Source: Thiotrichales bacterium | GTDB taxonomy: Bacteria; Pseudomonadota; Gammaproteobacteria; Thiomicrospirales; Thiomicrospiraceae | DNA: 64,000 nucleotides | Direction: 5' to 3' | Assembly: GCA_016938655.1 (NCBI GenBank) | Contig: JAFGUG010000043.1 | Coordinates: forward strand, 62,001-126,000 | Part shown: positions 42,202 through 52,912 of the stretch, in pieces | Position numbering within the stretch: position 1 is the first letter of the stretch | How the letters are laid out: every line of letters starts with the position of its first letter | Made by a program: the position numbers and the translations under genes | Notes under the pieces: generated by a model | The model's input: only the letters and a program-made list of their open reading frames with translations | What the model was told of the DNA's origin: nothing | Databases searched by the model: none

Positions 42202-43878
42202 ATGTCGGATATTGAAATCGCACAAAAAGCCAAAATGAAACCGATTATCCGTTTAGCAGAAGAAATGTTTGGTATTCCTGCCGAAGAACTTGACCCTTAT
42301 GGGCATTACAAAGCCAAGCTGTCGTTGGATTATGTGGACAGCTTGTCGCATCAAAAAGCCGAAGGTAAATTGATTTTAGTCACGGCGATTAGCCCAACCC
42401 CCGCAGGTGAAGGTAAAACCACCACAACCGTTGGTTTGGGCGATGCCATGAATCGTCTGGGTAAAAAAACCATTATGTGTCTGCGAGAACCTTCGCTTGG
42501 CCCGTGTTTTGGCATGAAAGGTGGGGCGGCTGGTGGCGGTTACTCTCAGGTGGTGCCAATGGAAGACATTAACCTGCATTTTACCGGTGATTTTCACGCG
42601 ATTGGTGTCGCTCACAATTTACTGTCGGCACTCATTGATAATCATATTCATCACGGCAATGCGTTGGGGATAGACCCTCGTCGTATTAAATGGAAACGGG
42701 TGGTGGATATGAATGACCGTGCGCTTCGCAATATCACCGTCGGTCAAGGCGGCCCTGCAAATGGGTACTTGCGTGAAGATGGGTACGATATTGTGGTGGC
42801 CTCTGAGGTGATGGCCATTTTATGTTTGGCCACCAATCGTGCCGATTTAAAAGAGCGGTTAGGGCGCATTGTCATTGGTTATAAAACCGACCGTGTAACG
42901 CCTATTTATGCGAAAGATTTAAAAGCCGATGGGGCGATGGCCGCTCTATTAAAAGATGCAATCAAACCCAACATTGTGCAAACCTTAGAGAATAACATTG
43001 CCATTGTTCACGGTGGCCCATTTGCCAATATAGCGCACGGCTGTAACTCGGTTACCGCCACCAAAACCGCCTTAAAGTTAGCCGATTACACTATTACTGA
43101 AGCGGGCTTTGGCGCCGATTTGGGGGCTGAAAAGTTTGTCAATATTAAATGTCGTTCGGCTAATTTAAAGCCATCAGCAGTAGTGATTGTGGCGACAGTT
43201 CGTGCCTTAAAGTTTCATGGAGGGGTTGAACGAGACCATTTAAACCAAGAGAACTTGAGTGCTTTAGAGATTGGTTTTGCAAATTTAGAGCGTCACGTGC
43301 ATAACGTAACGGTGAATTACGGGCTGCCTGCCGTGGTGTGTATTAATCATTTTACCTATGATTCGGACGATGAAACCGATTTACTGATACAAAAATGTGA
43401 AGCCTTAGGGGTGAAGTGCGTGGTATCCAAACACTGGGCAGAGGGGGGCGCAGGAGCCGAAGACTTGGCTAAAGCCGTACTTGATATTGTGGATCATCGA
43501 GAAGCTAAGTTGGAGTTTATGTACCCAGACAGTTTGCCACTATGGGATAAGATTGAGATGATTGCCACTAAGTTATACGGTGCAAAGACGATCTCAGCTA
43601 GCGCCAAGGTCAAGGCAGAGATTGAGCGTTTACAAGAAAAATACGGTGAATTGCCGATTTGTATGGCAAAAACTCAAATGTCTTTTTCAACGGACCCCAG
43701 TTTAAAAGGCGCTCCGCTTGATCATACTGTCGAAATCAGTGCCGTGAAACTCGAAAATGGCGCTGGATTTATTGTGGCCATTGCAGGCGACATGATGACG
43801 ATGCCAGGCCTGCCTAAAGTACCGACGGCTGAAAAAATTGATATTGATGATAACGGTGTGATTACGGGTCTGTTTTAA
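42202..43878 (+). CDS. fhs: Formate-tetrahydrofolate ligase
   Basis: 558 residues from the ATG at 42202 (AAAAGGAAC site); an upstream in-frame TTG at 42172 is unlikely. The P-loop is [17 protein letters not shown] (about 62-80), with [36 protein letters not shown] following. It makes 10-formyl-THF from formate, ATP and THF. Its place after glcDEF suggests it recycles formate from glyoxylate breakdown, or feeds the glycine-serine branch. A CAGGCCTG core is near the 3' end and a terminator follows. Confidence 0.95.
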   Translation: MSDIEIAQKAKMKPIIRLAEEMFGIPAEELDPYGHYKAKLSLDYVDSLSHQKAEGKLILVTAISPTPAGEGKTTTTVGLGDAMNRLGKKTIMCLREPSLGPCFGMKGGAAGGGYSQVVPMEDINLHFTGDFHAIGVAHNLLSALIDNHIHHGNALGIDPRRIKWKRVVDMNDRALRNITVGQGGPANGYLREDGYDIVVASEVMAILCLATNRADLKERLGRIVIGYKTDRVTPIYAKDLKADGAMAALLKDAIKPNIVQTLENNIAIVHGGPFANIAHGCNSVTATKTALKLADYTITEAGFGADLGAEKFVNIKCRSANLKPSAVVIVATVRALKFHGGVERDHLNQENLSALEIGFANLERHVHNVTVNYGLPAVVCINHFTYDSDDETDLLIQKCEALGVKCVVSKHWAEGGAGAEDLAKAVLDIVDHREAKLEFMYPDSLPLWDKIEMIATKLYGAKTISASAKVKAEIERLQEKYGELPICMAKTQMSFSTDPSLKGAPLDHTVEISAVKLENGAGFIVAIAGDMMTMPGLPKVPTAEKIDIDDNGVITGLF

Positions 43879-43913
43879 AGTAAGCAAATCGTTTGTTTTC
43901 AACACAGAATACT

Positions 43914-43935
43914 AAAGGGGATCGCCCCTTTTTTT
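43914..43935 (+). terminator. Terminator of the glcDEF-fhs operon
   Basis: AAAGGGG-ATCG-CCCCTTTTTTT: a compact stem and T-run, 35 bases after the fhs stop. Confidence 0.88.
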
Positions 43936-44093
43936 GTATTTAAAAAAGGTCAGGGCGACCAAGTCGTAATACAAAACTTAAAAAACGTATTATTTTTTTC
44001 ATTTTTACCCATTAGAATTCGATTGTTTATCGCAGTTGGTACTAGGATTGCTTATACAACACCATTAATCAAAACCTCAAAAAGGTCGAACAC

Positions 44094-47000
44094 ATGCGCA
44101 ACAATTTACCGGTTACCCAAAAAGAATACGTGCTCGAAAAGGGGGCTCTATTAGTTTCCCATACTGACTTAAAGGGCGAAATAACTTATGCAAACGAGGT
44201 ATTTGTAGAGGCCAGTGGTTATGACTATGAGGGGTTAATCGGACAACCGCATAATCTATTAAGGCATCCAGATGTACCGGAACAGGTATTTGCCGATTTT
44301 TGGGCCACCATCGAGGCCGGAAGACCTTGGAATCAAATAGTTAAAAATCGTCGCAAAAATGGCGATCACTACTGGGTTGAGGCCAATGCGATACCTATCC
44401 TAAAGTCGGGAAAAGTAACCGGCTATATGAGTGTCCGCACGCCCGCGAGTCTTGAACAAATTACTCAAGCTGAAGCGGCGTACGAAGCGGTTAAAAATAA
44501 AAAAATTAAATTGCGTTATGGCGAGGTCAATTCGTTTTGGAAACGCTTTAATCCTTTGGCGCACTGGCCGCCTCTTTTTACCCTTATTCCTGCCGCGCTG
44601 TTGGCGATTTCGACTGAGGTCGTTGCTTATTTCACTGGCAGTCGTCCGGGATGGTTAAATGACTTGGTCATATTTGCAACCCTGCTATCAACCGTTCACG
44701 TTATGTATTTCTTACACCGTATTAATGATGCGATTCATGCAATTGACGAAATCGCCGACGGTAACTTGACCGTTGGAGTGAACACCAATGGTGAAAACAA
44801 GGCGGGGGACTTGAATCGAAGAATTAAAGCGATGCAGATTCGTTTGGGAGAACAAAAAAATGATGAAATGGTGGCGGCTAACCGTTCGTCCAGACTTGAA
44901 GCGGGCTTAGACAACTTAAGCGCCAATATGATGCTGGCCGATCAAAACGGCACGATTGCTTATTTTAATGCTTCCTTAAAAGAGTATTTGAGAGGGTTGG
45001 AAGATCAAATTAAACAGGAGATTGAAGACTTTAATTTGAATAACTTGATTGGTAAAAATACGGGTTGTTTGTTCAAAAATAACCTAGACATATTGCAGTC
45101 GATTTTAAGTTTAAAAGAGCCTGAACTGTTTAAGTTTGAGTTCTTTGGTGCGCAGCTTCAAGTGAAACTAACGCCAATTTCTGATGCGCACGGTCACAAG
45201 TTAGGTACGGTCATAGAGTGGCAAGACATCTACCAAGAAGTGTATGTCCAAAACAGCATGAAAAAATTAGTTGATGATGCTAAACAAGGCCGTTTACACT
45301 CACGTGTTGATGTCTCGGAGTTAACCGGTTTCTATCGTGAATTAAGTGAAGAAATCAATGGCTTAATGGATAGCCTCCAAAATACATTAAAAGATATTTC
45401 GATTCTGATTGGGGGGCTTTCGATCAAAGATTTAACACTCTCCATTCAATCCGAACACCAAGGTCAATACGGTTGGACCATTCGTAATTTGGTGACGGGT
45501 ATGAACTCTTTGAGAGAGTCTTTTTGCCGTGTTAATAACCAAGCCTCAGAGGTCAGCTTATCAGCGGTTCATGTTTCTGAGAGTAATAAACAACTCACCG
45601 ATTCTTTAAGTACCCAATCTAAAGAGCTAGCCCGTACTTCAAGAGCGATGCGTGATTTAACACAAAAGGTTGCTGAGACAACTGAGCAGGCGAGCATCTC
45701 TAATGAGTTAGCGCAAAAGACGCAACATGGTGTGACGCTGGGTAATCAAAGTATGCAAGAGGCAATTGTTGCCATGCATGAAATTACCGATGTCAGTAAT
45801 CAGATTACCGGCATTGTTACCCTGATTGACAGCATCGCTTTCCAAACCAACTTATTGGCATTGAATGCTGCTGTTGAAGCGGCACGTGCAGGTGAGCACG
45901 GTCGTGGTTTTGCTGTGGTAGCTGGCGAAGTACGAAACTTAGCGCAAAAATCCGCGGAAGCGGCGCGAGAGATTAAAGTCTTAATTGATACCACGGCTAC
46001 TAAAATTGAACAGGGTACTCAAAAAGTTCAAAACACCGGTGATACCTTGACTGCAATTATTGAACAAGTCAATGAGATGACCGGCAACATCGGTTTAATT
46101 TCGCAGAATGCCAGTGAACAGGCGCAGCGCATTAGCGATGTTGATTTGTCGGTAAGAAGTTTAGACGAGTCGGCAAAAGAGAACGCCATTTTGGTTCAAG
46201 AGAACAGTTCGCTTGCAGATTACTTGGGTGAAGTGGCAGCGAGTATGGATTCGCTGGTAGGTACCTTTAAGTTGGGCGATTGTGAAGCTGACTTTATGGC
46301 TAAAAAGATTGCAGAGATTGGTGGGTCTATTATCTTGGTGGTGGATGACAACATCTCCAACTTAAAAGTGGCCACCATGGTACTTAATAAATCCGGTTAT
46401 GTGACTAAAACCGCTAAAAATGGTCGAGAGGCAATTACTCAATGCAATCGTTACCAACCAAACGCTATCTTAATGGACATTGAAATGCCTATTTTAGATG
46501 GGTTAGAAGCCACTAAACAGTTGCGTTCAAGTGGTTATAAAGGGCCGATTATTGCCTATACCGGACACGATGAGAGTTTTGACTCTAAAGTGAAAGCGGC
46601 GGGTATGAACGATGTGATTCGTAAGCCAATGCAGGCACCAGAACTGATCGCCAAAATGGAAAAGCATGGCCTTAAAGGCAGTGACAACCACTGTGATGCA
46701 GTGAGAGAGCGTCGTAAATTAATTATTGAAAAATCGGATACAGCCAAACAATATCAAACGATGATTGACGCCCACTTGGGTTGGAAAAATAAAATTCGTA
46801 GCTTTATTGATGGTGCGGATATTGGCGTGACTTACGATGCGGCAATTGATCCAACCGCTTGTGCGTTAGGTAAGTGGTACTATCAAGGAGCGGGTCAACA
46901 GTTAATGAACCTACCCATGATGAAACAACTAGGCATTGAGCATGCAGAGATGCACGGTTTGATTAAAGTCATCATGGATGCGTTCAGTATTGATGATTAT

Positions 47001-47099
47001 GAAACACTAACCAATTCGGTTGACCGATTAGATAAACAAAGTGGTAAGGTGGTTGAGTTGCTGAATGAGCTTATTGATTATGAAGGTCAAACGCACTAA
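44094..47099 (+). CDS. Aer-like chemoreceptor with REC and CZB domains
   Basis: 1001 residues. Order: N-terminal PAS (about 15-125, [17 protein letters not shown] and [13 protein letters not shown], Aer-like); two membrane helices (about 163-183 and 190-208); HAMP (about 209-260); a second PAS-like region (about 270-390); then the MCP signalling domain (about 475-720, hairpin tip near [24 protein letters not shown]). After it comes a response-regulator receiver domain (about 745-860, VVDDN, phospho-Asp 795 in MDIEMP, YTGHD, RKPM). Last is a CZB zinc-binding domain (about 880-1000, CALGKWYY with His pairs). A receiver fused behind a chemoreceptor is uncommon. It is monogenic, with its own terminator. 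Confidence 0.92.
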   Translation: MRNNLPVTQKEYVLEKGALLVSHTDLKGEITYANEVFVEASGYDYEGLIGQPHNLLRHPDVPEQVFADFWATIEAGRPWNQIVKNRRKNGDHYWVEANAIPILKSGKVTGYMSVRTPASLEQITQAEAAYEAVKNKKIKLRYGEVNSFWKRFNPLAHWPPLFTLIPAALLAISTEVVAYFTGSRPGWLNDLVIFATLLSTVHVMYFLHRINDAIHAIDEIADGNLTVGVNTNGENKAGDLNRRIKAMQIRLGEQKNDEMVAANRSSRLEAGLDNLSANMMLADQNGTIAYFNASLKEYLRGLEDQIKQEIEDFNLNNLIGKNTGCLFKNNLDILQSILSLKEPELFKFEFFGAQLQVKLTPISDAHGHKLGTVIEWQDIYQEVYVQNSMKKLVDDAKQGRLHSRVDVSELTGFYRELSEEINGLMDSLQNTLKDISILIGGLSIKDLTLSIQSEHQGQYGWTIRNLVTGMNSLRESFCRVNNQASEVSLSAVHVSESNKQLTDSLSTQSKELARTSRAMRDLTQKVAETTEQASISNELAQKTQHGVTLGNQSMQEAIVAMHEITDVSNQITGIVTLIDSIAFQTNLLALNAAVEAARAGEHGRGFAVVAGEVRNLAQKSAEAAREIKVLIDTTATKIEQGTQKVQNTGDTLTAIIEQVNEMTGNIGLISQNASEQAQRISDVDLSVRSLDESAKENAILVQENSSLADYLGEVAASMDSLVGTFKLGDCEADFMAKKIAEIGGSIILVVDDNISNLKVATMVLNKSGYVTKTAKNGREAITQCNRYQPNAILMDIEMPILDGLEATKQLRSSGYKGPIIAYTGHDESFDSKVKAAGMNDVIRKPMQAPELIAKMEKHGLKGSDNHCDAVRERRKLIIEKSDTAKQYQTMIDAHLGWKNKIRSFIDGADIGVTYDAAIDPTACALGKWYYQGAGQQLMNLPMMKQLGIEHAEMHGLIKVIMDAFSIDDYETLTNSVDRLDKQSGKVVELLNELIDYEGQTH

Positions 47100-47125
47100 C
47101 TCTTTTAGTTAATGGGTAATTTAAT

Positions 47126-47149
47126 AAGGGCTCTAAGGAGCCCTTTTTT
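47126..47149 (+). terminator. Terminator of the chemoreceptor gene
   Basis: AAGGGCTC-TAAG-GAGCCCTTTTTT: a strong GC stem with T-run, 26 bases after the stop. Confidence 0.9.
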
Positions 47150-47204
47150 ATTGCTAAATGTTAAGAATCGAGTCGTTAAGTCAATTTTTGTATTGGGAAT
47201 AAGC

Positions 47205-47999
47205 TCAGGGTTCGAAACGCGCACCTTCAAAATCAAACAACTTCCCAGAATCGTCAAACGTTAAGGTTTGTAACACGCCGAATAGTTTTTGTGCAGTAAA
47301 CTCGGGGCTTTGCAGTTGATCGGGTGCAAGATGTCTTTGAAACGGTCTAGAGAGGGTGCTGTCTGTGGTACCCGGTTGTAGGCCAACAATGCAGACGGGT
47401 TTGCGTTTTCGGGTTAACTCAATGGCAAAATTTTTAATCAACATATTCAAGGCCGCTTTGCTGGCACGATAACTGTGCCAACCGCCCATCCGATTGTCGC
47501 TAATGCTGCCAACGCGTGCCGATAATATGCCAATCACCATTGGGTGATTTAAATCAATCTGTTTAAACAGTTGCTTTACAAATAGAGCGGGGCCTACTGC
47601 GTTGATTTGATAGGATTTATGCAGGCTTTGTGCCTCTAAACTTTGCCAGGTTTTTTCAGGTGAATATTGGTTGTCATGTAACCAGCCGGAAGCGATAAAA
47701 ACCAAATCAATAGGGGTTTTTGATGGGATTTCTAAGCAGGCCTGCTCAATTTTGTCTGGTGATTCCAAATCTATCGGAATGAAGTGAATTGGGTCTGATT
47801 TTTGTGCCGTTTGTTGTATTTGTTGGGCTAGTGCTTGCGTATTGCGTGCCATTAAAAAGAGTTGGCTGCTGGGATAACGACTTTGTACTTGTTGAAACAT
47901 GGCAAAACCAATTGCCCCCGAAGCCCCCAATATAAGAATGTTTTTGGGGGCTGTGGACAGAAGAGGTTGCTCAGTTGAAAAAGCGGGCTTGACTTGCAT
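47205..47999 (-). CDS. Short-chain dehydrogenase/reductase family protein
   Basis: 264 residues, classical SDR fold. It has an NAD(P) loop LILGASGAIGFAMF, a catalytic Ser in GILSARVGSI and Tyr-Lys in SYRASKAALNML. The substrate is unknown; bacterial CsgA/C-factor-like SDRs look similar. A full palindrome at 47736 encodes Gln-Ala-Cys (EQACLEI). It stands alone on the - strand. Confidence 0.87.
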   Translation of the reverse strand: MQVKPAFSTEQPLLSTAPKNILILGASGAIGFAMFQQVQSRYPSSQLFLMARNTQALAQQIQQTAQKSDPIHFIPIDLESPDKIEQACLEIPSKTPIDLVFIASGWLHDNQYSPEKTWQSLEAQSLHKSYQINAVGPALFVKQLFKQIDLNHPMVIGILSARVGSISDNRMGGWHSYRASKAALNMLIKNFAIELTRKRKPVCIVGLQPGTTDSTLSRPFQRHLAPDQLQSPEFTAQKLFGVLQTLTFDDSGKLFDFEGARFEP

Positions 48000-48149
48000 G
48001 ATTGGCTCCTAAAGTCGTTTCAGTCACGTTTGTTCGGTTAGGGTTTTAGGTTCATTTTTAATCTGAGTGCGTTATGTCACTCAGATTCTTTTCCTATTCA
48101 ATTGAGTCATGAACCTGTTTTTCGATTCGCTTTAACGGTGTAAAGTGTT

Positions 48150-48186
48150 GTATATTAACTATACGTTTATTGTACATTATGTATAG
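48150..48186. promoter_or_regulatory. Cluster of GTATA/TATAC half-sites before the lipoprotein gene
   Basis: GTATA at 48150, TATAC at 48160, TGTAC at 48171 and GTATA at 48181, giving two nested inverted repeats (GTATA-N5-TATAC and CTATAC-N16-GTATAG). It is a possible operator or AT-rich promoter region of the gene at 48227 and of the divergent SDR gene. Confidence 0.35.
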
Positions 48187-48226
48187 CTTTTGCGGTTTGA
48201 ATACGAAGTTTTGTTGAGGAGAAGCC

Positions 48227-48703
48227 ATGATAACCCTTAAAAACAGTCTAATCTTGGCAGGCCTGCTGAGCTTTTTGATGTTAACCGGATGCGACAATGC
48301 CAATAAAAATGCACTGAGCGCCAAGCAGATTGCCGAAGACCAAAAACGTTATATGCAGCAGGTAAATCTGTGTTTTTTAAATCAGTATCCAGGGGTTGAA
48401 GTCTTTGCCAAACCGATTAACCTTGTGGCGACCGATTTAAGGGCGCAATGTTTGGATGAGTTCTCTGCTTTACGGGCCGCTCGGTTAAACTATGCGATGG
48501 TGCGTGATGTGATTGAACCGCCACCAAAAATGGTGCAGTTTGAAGTTGAGATGGCACAAGTCTTTATCGAAACGGCGCGCAGTCGTGCTAAGCTTCTATT
48601 CAAAGAGGGTTCTCCTCTACCAAAAGGGCATCCACCGATTGCCCACCCACCCATTCCGCCAACTGCTCAATCTGATGAACCTGAGCGTCAGGGCGCTTTT
48701 TAA
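48227..48703 (+). CDS. Putative lipoprotein, unknown
   Basis: 158 residues with a lipoprotein signal (ITLKNSLILAGLLSFLMLTGCDN; lipobox LTGC, Cys at about 22). The mature part is alpha-helical and ends in a Pro-rich segment (PPIAHPPIPPTAQSDEPE). The dispersed palindrome at 48257 encodes Ala-Gly-Leu-Leu of the signal helix. The family is not recognised. The DUF2237 gene follows 44 bases later. Confidence 0.8.
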   Translation: MITLKNSLILAGLLSFLMLTGCDNANKNALSAKQIAEDQKRYMQQVNLCFLNQYPGVEVFAKPINLVATDLRAQCLDEFSALRAARLNYAMVRDVIEPPPKMVQFEVEMAQVFIETARSRAKLLFKEGSPLPKGHPPIAHPPIPPTAQSDEPERQGAF

Positions 48704-48747
48704 ACGAGTAATAATCATTGTCCCTTTTTAATTTTTAGGAGTGTGTT

Positions 48748-49134
48748 ATGAGTCAACAAGAGAAGGTGGTGAGTCAGGCCTTGAATGTGTTTGGAAAGCC
48801 GATGCAGATTTGTGGTTTAGAGCCCATTACCGGATTTTATCGAGATGGGTTTTGTCACATTGGTAAAGGGGATTTTGGCGTGCATGGGGTGTGTGCCATT
48901 ATGAATGAGGACTTTCTGATTTATACCAAAGCACAAGGCAATGACCTTTCAACGCCTAGACCAGAATATGGTTTTGTGGGTTTAAAACCGGGCGATGCTT
49001 GGTGTTTGTGTGCCAATCGATGGCTAGAGGCTTATGAAGATGGCAAAGCCCCAAAGCTGAAGTTGGAGAGTTGCCATGCGGTGTTGCTTGAAGCGTTGCC
49101 ATTATCGGTGCTTAAAACCTTTTCAGCGAATTAA
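48748..49134 (+). CDS. DUF2237 family protein
   Basis: 128 residues, the normal size. Features are LNVFGKPMQICGLEPITGFYRDGFC, HGVCAIMNEDFLIYTKAQGNDLSTP and FVGLKPGDAWCLCANRWLEA, with conserved Cys residues. The function is unknown; the family is widespread and cytoplasmic. Confidence 0.9.
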   Translation: MSQQEKVVSQALNVFGKPMQICGLEPITGFYRDGFCHIGKGDFGVHGVCAIMNEDFLIYTKAQGNDLSTPRPEYGFVGLKPGDAWCLCANRWLEAYEDGKAPKLKLESCHAVLLEALPLSVLKTFSAN

Positions 49135-49257
49135 ACGTAACCTGATTAAATTCGGTTCAAGTGGGCAGTAGAGCCTGTCTAACCATGCATATTGCTCAAA
49201 GCACGTTAACCATCACTGAGAATTTATCGTTCTATCTTCGCGGCAATCACTCATATC

Positions 49258-50004
49258 TTAATCCTCTGTTAAGACATACCTTGGGCTTAATCGACCTTCA
49301 AACCAATATTGTGCAATTAAGGTTTTAGATTGGCCAGAGTAATCAAAGCTTTGCCCCAGTTGGGTTTGCATGCCTGTGGTGTTGAGTTTTAGATCTGTTT
49401 GCTGCCACTTAATGGTCTCTTTTAACGCCATTGGGTAGTAACCATCTAAAAATTTACGCATGTAGGGCCCACGTTTTACCAAATACCCGTCAGCGGTCTC
49501 TTCGAGCGATTTAGACTCGCCACTGATGCAAACCCGTGCGTGTTTTTTAACCCCTATTAATACCGCCGCTCGATTACTTTCATCAATGTTGACGGATTCA
49601 ATTTTTTCAGACGATTGCAGTGTCAGGCCACGGGTGTTGTTAGAGTTGTACTGCACCACAATTTTACGAATTGGGTCGAGGTTGTTGTGGCATTGGGTAA
49701 AGGTTACCCAGCCGTCGGTTAGAGAGGTTTGGGTGACGGTTAAGCTATTTTCTAAACCATATTGCCCAGCGGTTTGCGCTTCGGTTAACCAATTTAATTG
49801 TCCACCGTTTACGGTTATTGCATCCAGTCCGGAATCGTCCTCCAACCACGCACGTTCGGCCTCGGTCAAATCGGATAGGTCTTGAGAAATCTCAATGTCA
49901 GCGTAACTGTTGAAAGCAAATAACGACAGGCCTGCTGATAAAAGCAAGTGCTTGAGTGGTTGTTTTTGAGCAATAAGCGAGTGTTTGAGTTGGGTGGCTA
50001 TCAT
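49258..50004 (-). CDS. Putative exported protein, unknown
   Basis: 248 residues from the ATG at 50004 (AAAGGAA site on the - strand). The N-terminus has a basic stretch and hydrophobic helix (PLKHLLLSAGLSLFAFNSYA), an export signal with cleavage near residue 35. The mature protein is acidic with a TQCHNNLDPIRKIVVQY stretch and a second Cys (ARVCISG) that may form a disulfide. The family is not recognised. It lies downstream of recN on the same strand. Confidence 0.72.
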   Translation of the reverse strand: MIATQLKHSLIAQKQPLKHLLLSAGLSLFAFNSYADIEISQDLSDLTEAERAWLEDDSGLDAITVNGGQLNWLTEAQTAGQYGLENSLTVTQTSLTDGWVTFTQCHNNLDPIRKIVVQYNSNNTRGLTLQSSEKIESVNIDESNRAAVLIGVKKHARVCISGESKSLEETADGYLVKRGPYMRKFLDGYYPMALKETIKWQQTDLKLNTTGMQTQLGQSFDYSGQSKTLIAQYWFEGRLSPRYVLTED

Positions 50005-50126
50005 CGGGCGGATTCCTTTGCAAAATAAGTCTGATAAAGTCAAAACACAATTGATTTTTAAACCGAATTATTGATGACCGCCACCCATTGTGGATGACGA
50101 TTTTTATAAAGGATAGCACAAACGGA

Positions 50127-51791
50127 TTAGTTGAGTTTTTGTGCGCTGTGTAACATCTCCTTAGCATGCCCAAGGGTTTGTTCTGTTACCGTCAAACCGC
50201 CCATCATTCTAGCCAGCTCTTCAACCCGTTGTTGTGGTGCCAGTTCAATCACTTGTGTAAAGGTCGATTCATCTTTGGTGTGTTTTTCAATACGCCAATG
50301 GTTGTGGCCATGCGAGGCGACTTGCGCTAAATGGGTGATCGATAAAATCTGCTTGTGTTGACCCAGTTGTTGCATTTTTTTACCAACGACTTCGGCGATA
50401 CCGCCGCCAATACCGACATCGACTTCGTCAAATATGAGGGTCGGTAAGCTGGCGATTTCAGCGGTGGCAACTTGAATCGCCAAGCTAATACGCGACAGCT
50501 CTCCACCGGATGCGACTTTAGCCAATGGCTGCAAGGGTTGGCCTTTGTTGGCCGTAACTAAGAAGTCGGTTTTGTCGGTGCCTTTTGCCGTGGGGGAGGT
50601 GTTGGTCAGTTGAACGTCAAATAGACCGTTTGGCATGCCAAGTGTGTGCATCGCATCGGTGACGGTTTTGCTTAATGTTTTACAGGCTTTTTGACGTGAT
50701 TTATTGAGTTTTTCAGCACAGGTTTGGTAGGTTGACCAGGCCTGCTCAATTTCAATTTGCAGTGTTTCTAATTCAGAGTCAGAGTGTTCAAGTTGAGTAA
50801 TCTCTTGTTTGATTTGTTGATGTTTTTCAACCAACTGTTCCGGTTCAATGAGGTATTTTTTAGCTAACCCAAACAGGGCGTGTAATCGATCATCAAGCAG
50901 GGTTAACTGCTCTGGATCGAGTTCGATTTTTTCCGCATGGTGTTGGACTTCACTGGCCGCTTCTTGAATGTCAATTAAGCTGCTGTTGAGTTGCTCTATG
51001 GTGCTTGCCAGCTCTGGACTGAAGTTCACAATCTCTTCTAATGCAGATAAAGCGTGTTGAATGTGGTCGGTTGCGCCGCTTTCGCCTTCCAAATTTTCGT
51101 AACAAAGTTGGCAGGCCTGCTTAATTTCATTGGCGTGCGAAAGCTGGCTCTGTTGTTCTGATAGCTCGGCAAACTCGCCCTCTAACGGATTAACGTCATC
51201 AAATTCTGTTTGTTGAAAGTTTAATAGGTCTAAGCGGCTTTGAAAATCGCTCTGGGCGGCTTTAAGGGTTTCAAAACGCTTATTCAGGGTTTGCCAAGTT
51301 TTAAAACTTATTTGGGTGTTTTCAATCAAAGTAGGATGATTAGCGTATGCATCCAGTAGCGTGAGTTGCTGACTCGCCGATAACAGCGATTGGTGTTCGT
51401 GTTGGCCATGAATATCAATCAGCAAATTGCCTAAGGTTTTCAAGCTGCTGGCCGGAATAGGGCGGCCGTTAATATAAGCCTTTGAACGCCCCTCTGAGTT
51501 AACGGTGCGTCGCAACATACATAAGTCTTCATCATCCAAATCTTGTTCGGCTAACCAGTGTTGGATGTGGGGCAGTTGGCTAATATCAAATTGTGCAGTC
51601 ACATCCGCACGCGGGGTGTGATAACGAACCAAACTGCTGTCGGCACGTTCGCCCAATGCCAAACCAAGGGCATCCAATAAAATCGATTTACCCGCCCCGG
51701 TTTCGCCGGTTAAGGTGGTAAAGCCCGTTTTAAAATTTAAGGTCAGTTTTTCAATTAATGCGAGGTTCTGAATCGAAAGTTCTTGCAGCAT
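50127..51791 (-). CDS. recN: DNA repair protein RecN
   Basis: 554 residues, SMC-like. Walker A is GETGAGKSILLDALGLALGE (about 29-40). A central coiled coil follows, with a C-terminal signature ASGGELSRISLAIQ and Walker B LIFDEVDVGIGG. It helps double-strand break repair by recombination. One full palindrome (51111) and one CAGGCCTG core (50737) fall in the coiled-coil part, encoding Gln-Ala-Cys and Gln-Ala-Trp. No LexA box was identified upstream. Confidence 0.95.
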   Translation of the reverse strand: MLQELSIQNLALIEKLTLNFKTGFTTLTGETGAGKSILLDALGLALGERADSSLVRYHTPRADVTAQFDISQLPHIQHWLAEQDLDDEDLCMLRRTVNSEGRSKAYINGRPIPASSLKTLGNLLIDIHGQHEHQSLLSASQQLTLLDAYANHPTLIENTQISFKTWQTLNKRFETLKAAQSDFQSRLDLLNFQQTEFDDVNPLEGEFAELSEQQSQLSHANEIKQACQLCYENLEGESGATDHIQHALSALEEIVNFSPELASTIEQLNSSLIDIQEAASEVQHHAEKIELDPEQLTLLDDRLHALFGLAKKYLIEPEQLVEKHQQIKQEITQLEHSDSELETLQIEIEQAWSTYQTCAEKLNKSRQKACKTLSKTVTDAMHTLGMPNGLFDVQLTNTSPTAKGTDKTDFLVTANKGQPLQPLAKVASGGELSRISLAIQVATAEIASLPTLIFDEVDVGIGGGIAEVVGKKMQQLGQHKQILSITHLAQVASHGHNHWRIEKHTKDESTFTQVIELAPQQRVEELARMMGGLTVTEQTLGHAKEMLHSAQKLN

Positions 51792-51908
51792 TCAAGTAGT
51801 TCCTAGTATTCCACAATGGTTGAGGGCGTGATTGCATACGCTAAAACGCCTTTCAAGGTTGAGGTTGAAAGGCGCAGATTAGAAAAATCAAATTAATAAA
51901 AATGCGAT

Positions 51909-52784
51909 TTATGAGAGTTTATCACCCCAATGCAATTTAGCACGAAGCAGTTCGAAGTGATCGTGATTTTTTGGGTGCAGTAGTCTTAGATAGTGCGGGT
52001 TGCGTTTTACGATCGTGCGATGATCGGGGGATATATTGTGTGTAATTTGCCCGTCACAAATGATTTGTGCGGTCTTTTCACAATATTCATGCGCACGTAG
52101 CTCAATTTCGCTGTCACCGTTTACCACATAAGGGCGCGTACTCATGGTGTGTGGGTTAATGGACACCAGTGAAATCGCATCCAGTTTAGGGTCAAGGATT
52201 GGGCCACCCGCAGATAAGGCATACGCGGTTGAACCGGTGGGGGTTGAGATGATCATGCCGTCTGAGCGTTGACTGTTTAAGAAGCGCCCATCAACGATGG
52301 TTTCAAACTCAATCATTCGGGGTGAGTCGGTTTTGTGAATCACCACGTCATTGATGGCACGCTCTTCAAATACCAATTCGTTGTTTTCATAGATCGTCAC
52401 TTTTAAGATGTTTCGGCGTTCTTCTTGATAGACACCCGATAAGACCTCTTCCATGGTTTCAATCATGTCGTCGGGTGAGATATCTGTCAGAAAGCCAAGT
52501 CGTCCAAGGTTAATGCCCAAGATTGGCACATCGCCATCTGCAATGCTGCGCGCTACATCCAAAAAGGTGCCGTCGCCGCCAACCATAATCGCAAGATCAA
52601 TTTTTTGTTGTAACTCATCACGCTCCATTAAGGGGGCTTGCGGATGGGTAGGAAACTTTTTGCAAGAGGGTTTATCTAAGTAAACAGAGCAAGATTTTGA
52701 GAGTAAAAACTCAATTAAAGTTTCAATGTGTGTCCAGCACTGGTTACCGCGGTACTTTCCAAAAATTCCAATAGTTTGAAACAT
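51909..52784 (-). CDS. nadK: NAD kinase
   Basis: 291 residues from the ATG at 52784, which has a GAAGGAA site; an ATG 15 bases further upstream is less likely. It has VGGDGTFLDVARSIA (GGDGT motif), GINLGRLGFLTDI and the NE/D-like AINDVVIHK, then STPTGSTAYALSAGGPIL. It phosphorylates NAD to NADP. It is divergent from hrcA, with recN behind it, the common gammaproteobacterial order. Confidence 0.95.
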   Translation of the reverse strand: MFQTIGIFGKYRGNQCWTHIETLIEFLLSKSCSVYLDKPSCKKFPTHPQAPLMERDELQQKIDLAIMVGGDGTFLDVARSIADGDVPILGINLGRLGFLTDISPDDMIETMEEVLSGVYQEERRNILKVTIYENNELVFEERAINDVVIHKTDSPRMIEFETIVDGRFLNSQRSDGMIISTPTGSTAYALSAGGPILDPKLDAISLVSINPHTMSTRPYVVNGDSEIELRAHEYCEKTAQIICDGQITHNISPDHRTIVKRNPHYLRLLHPKNHDHFELLRAKLHWGDKLS

Positions 52785-52856
52785 ATTTCCTTCATCCAAA
52801 ATGGCCTACCACAGCGTCTTTGTGGTTGTGGGCTCAATTAAATATTCAACTAAGTC

Positions 52857-52884
52857 TTGAATAACCCAGTAAGCATCTTATAAT
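52857..52884 (+). promoter_or_regulatory. hrcA promoter
   Basis: TTGAAT, 16-base spacer, perfect TATAAT. The CIRCE element begins at the next base, so HrcA binding would cover the transcription start. Confidence 0.75.
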
Positions 52885-52911
52885 TTAGCAGTCTACAATA
52901 AAGAGTGCTGA
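52885..52911. promoter_or_regulatory. CIRCE operator
   Basis: TTAGCAGTC-N9-GAGTGCTGA against the consensus TTAGCACTC-N9-GAGTGCTAA: one mismatch in each arm. It ends 1 base before the hrcA ATG, indicating autoregulation of hrcA. Confidence 0.85.
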
Positions 52912-52912
52912 A

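Noticed and set aside
47205-47230. tRNA T-loop-like GGTTCGAAAC
   Set aside because: It is the coding end of the SDR gene and no acceptor or anticodon stem surrounds it.
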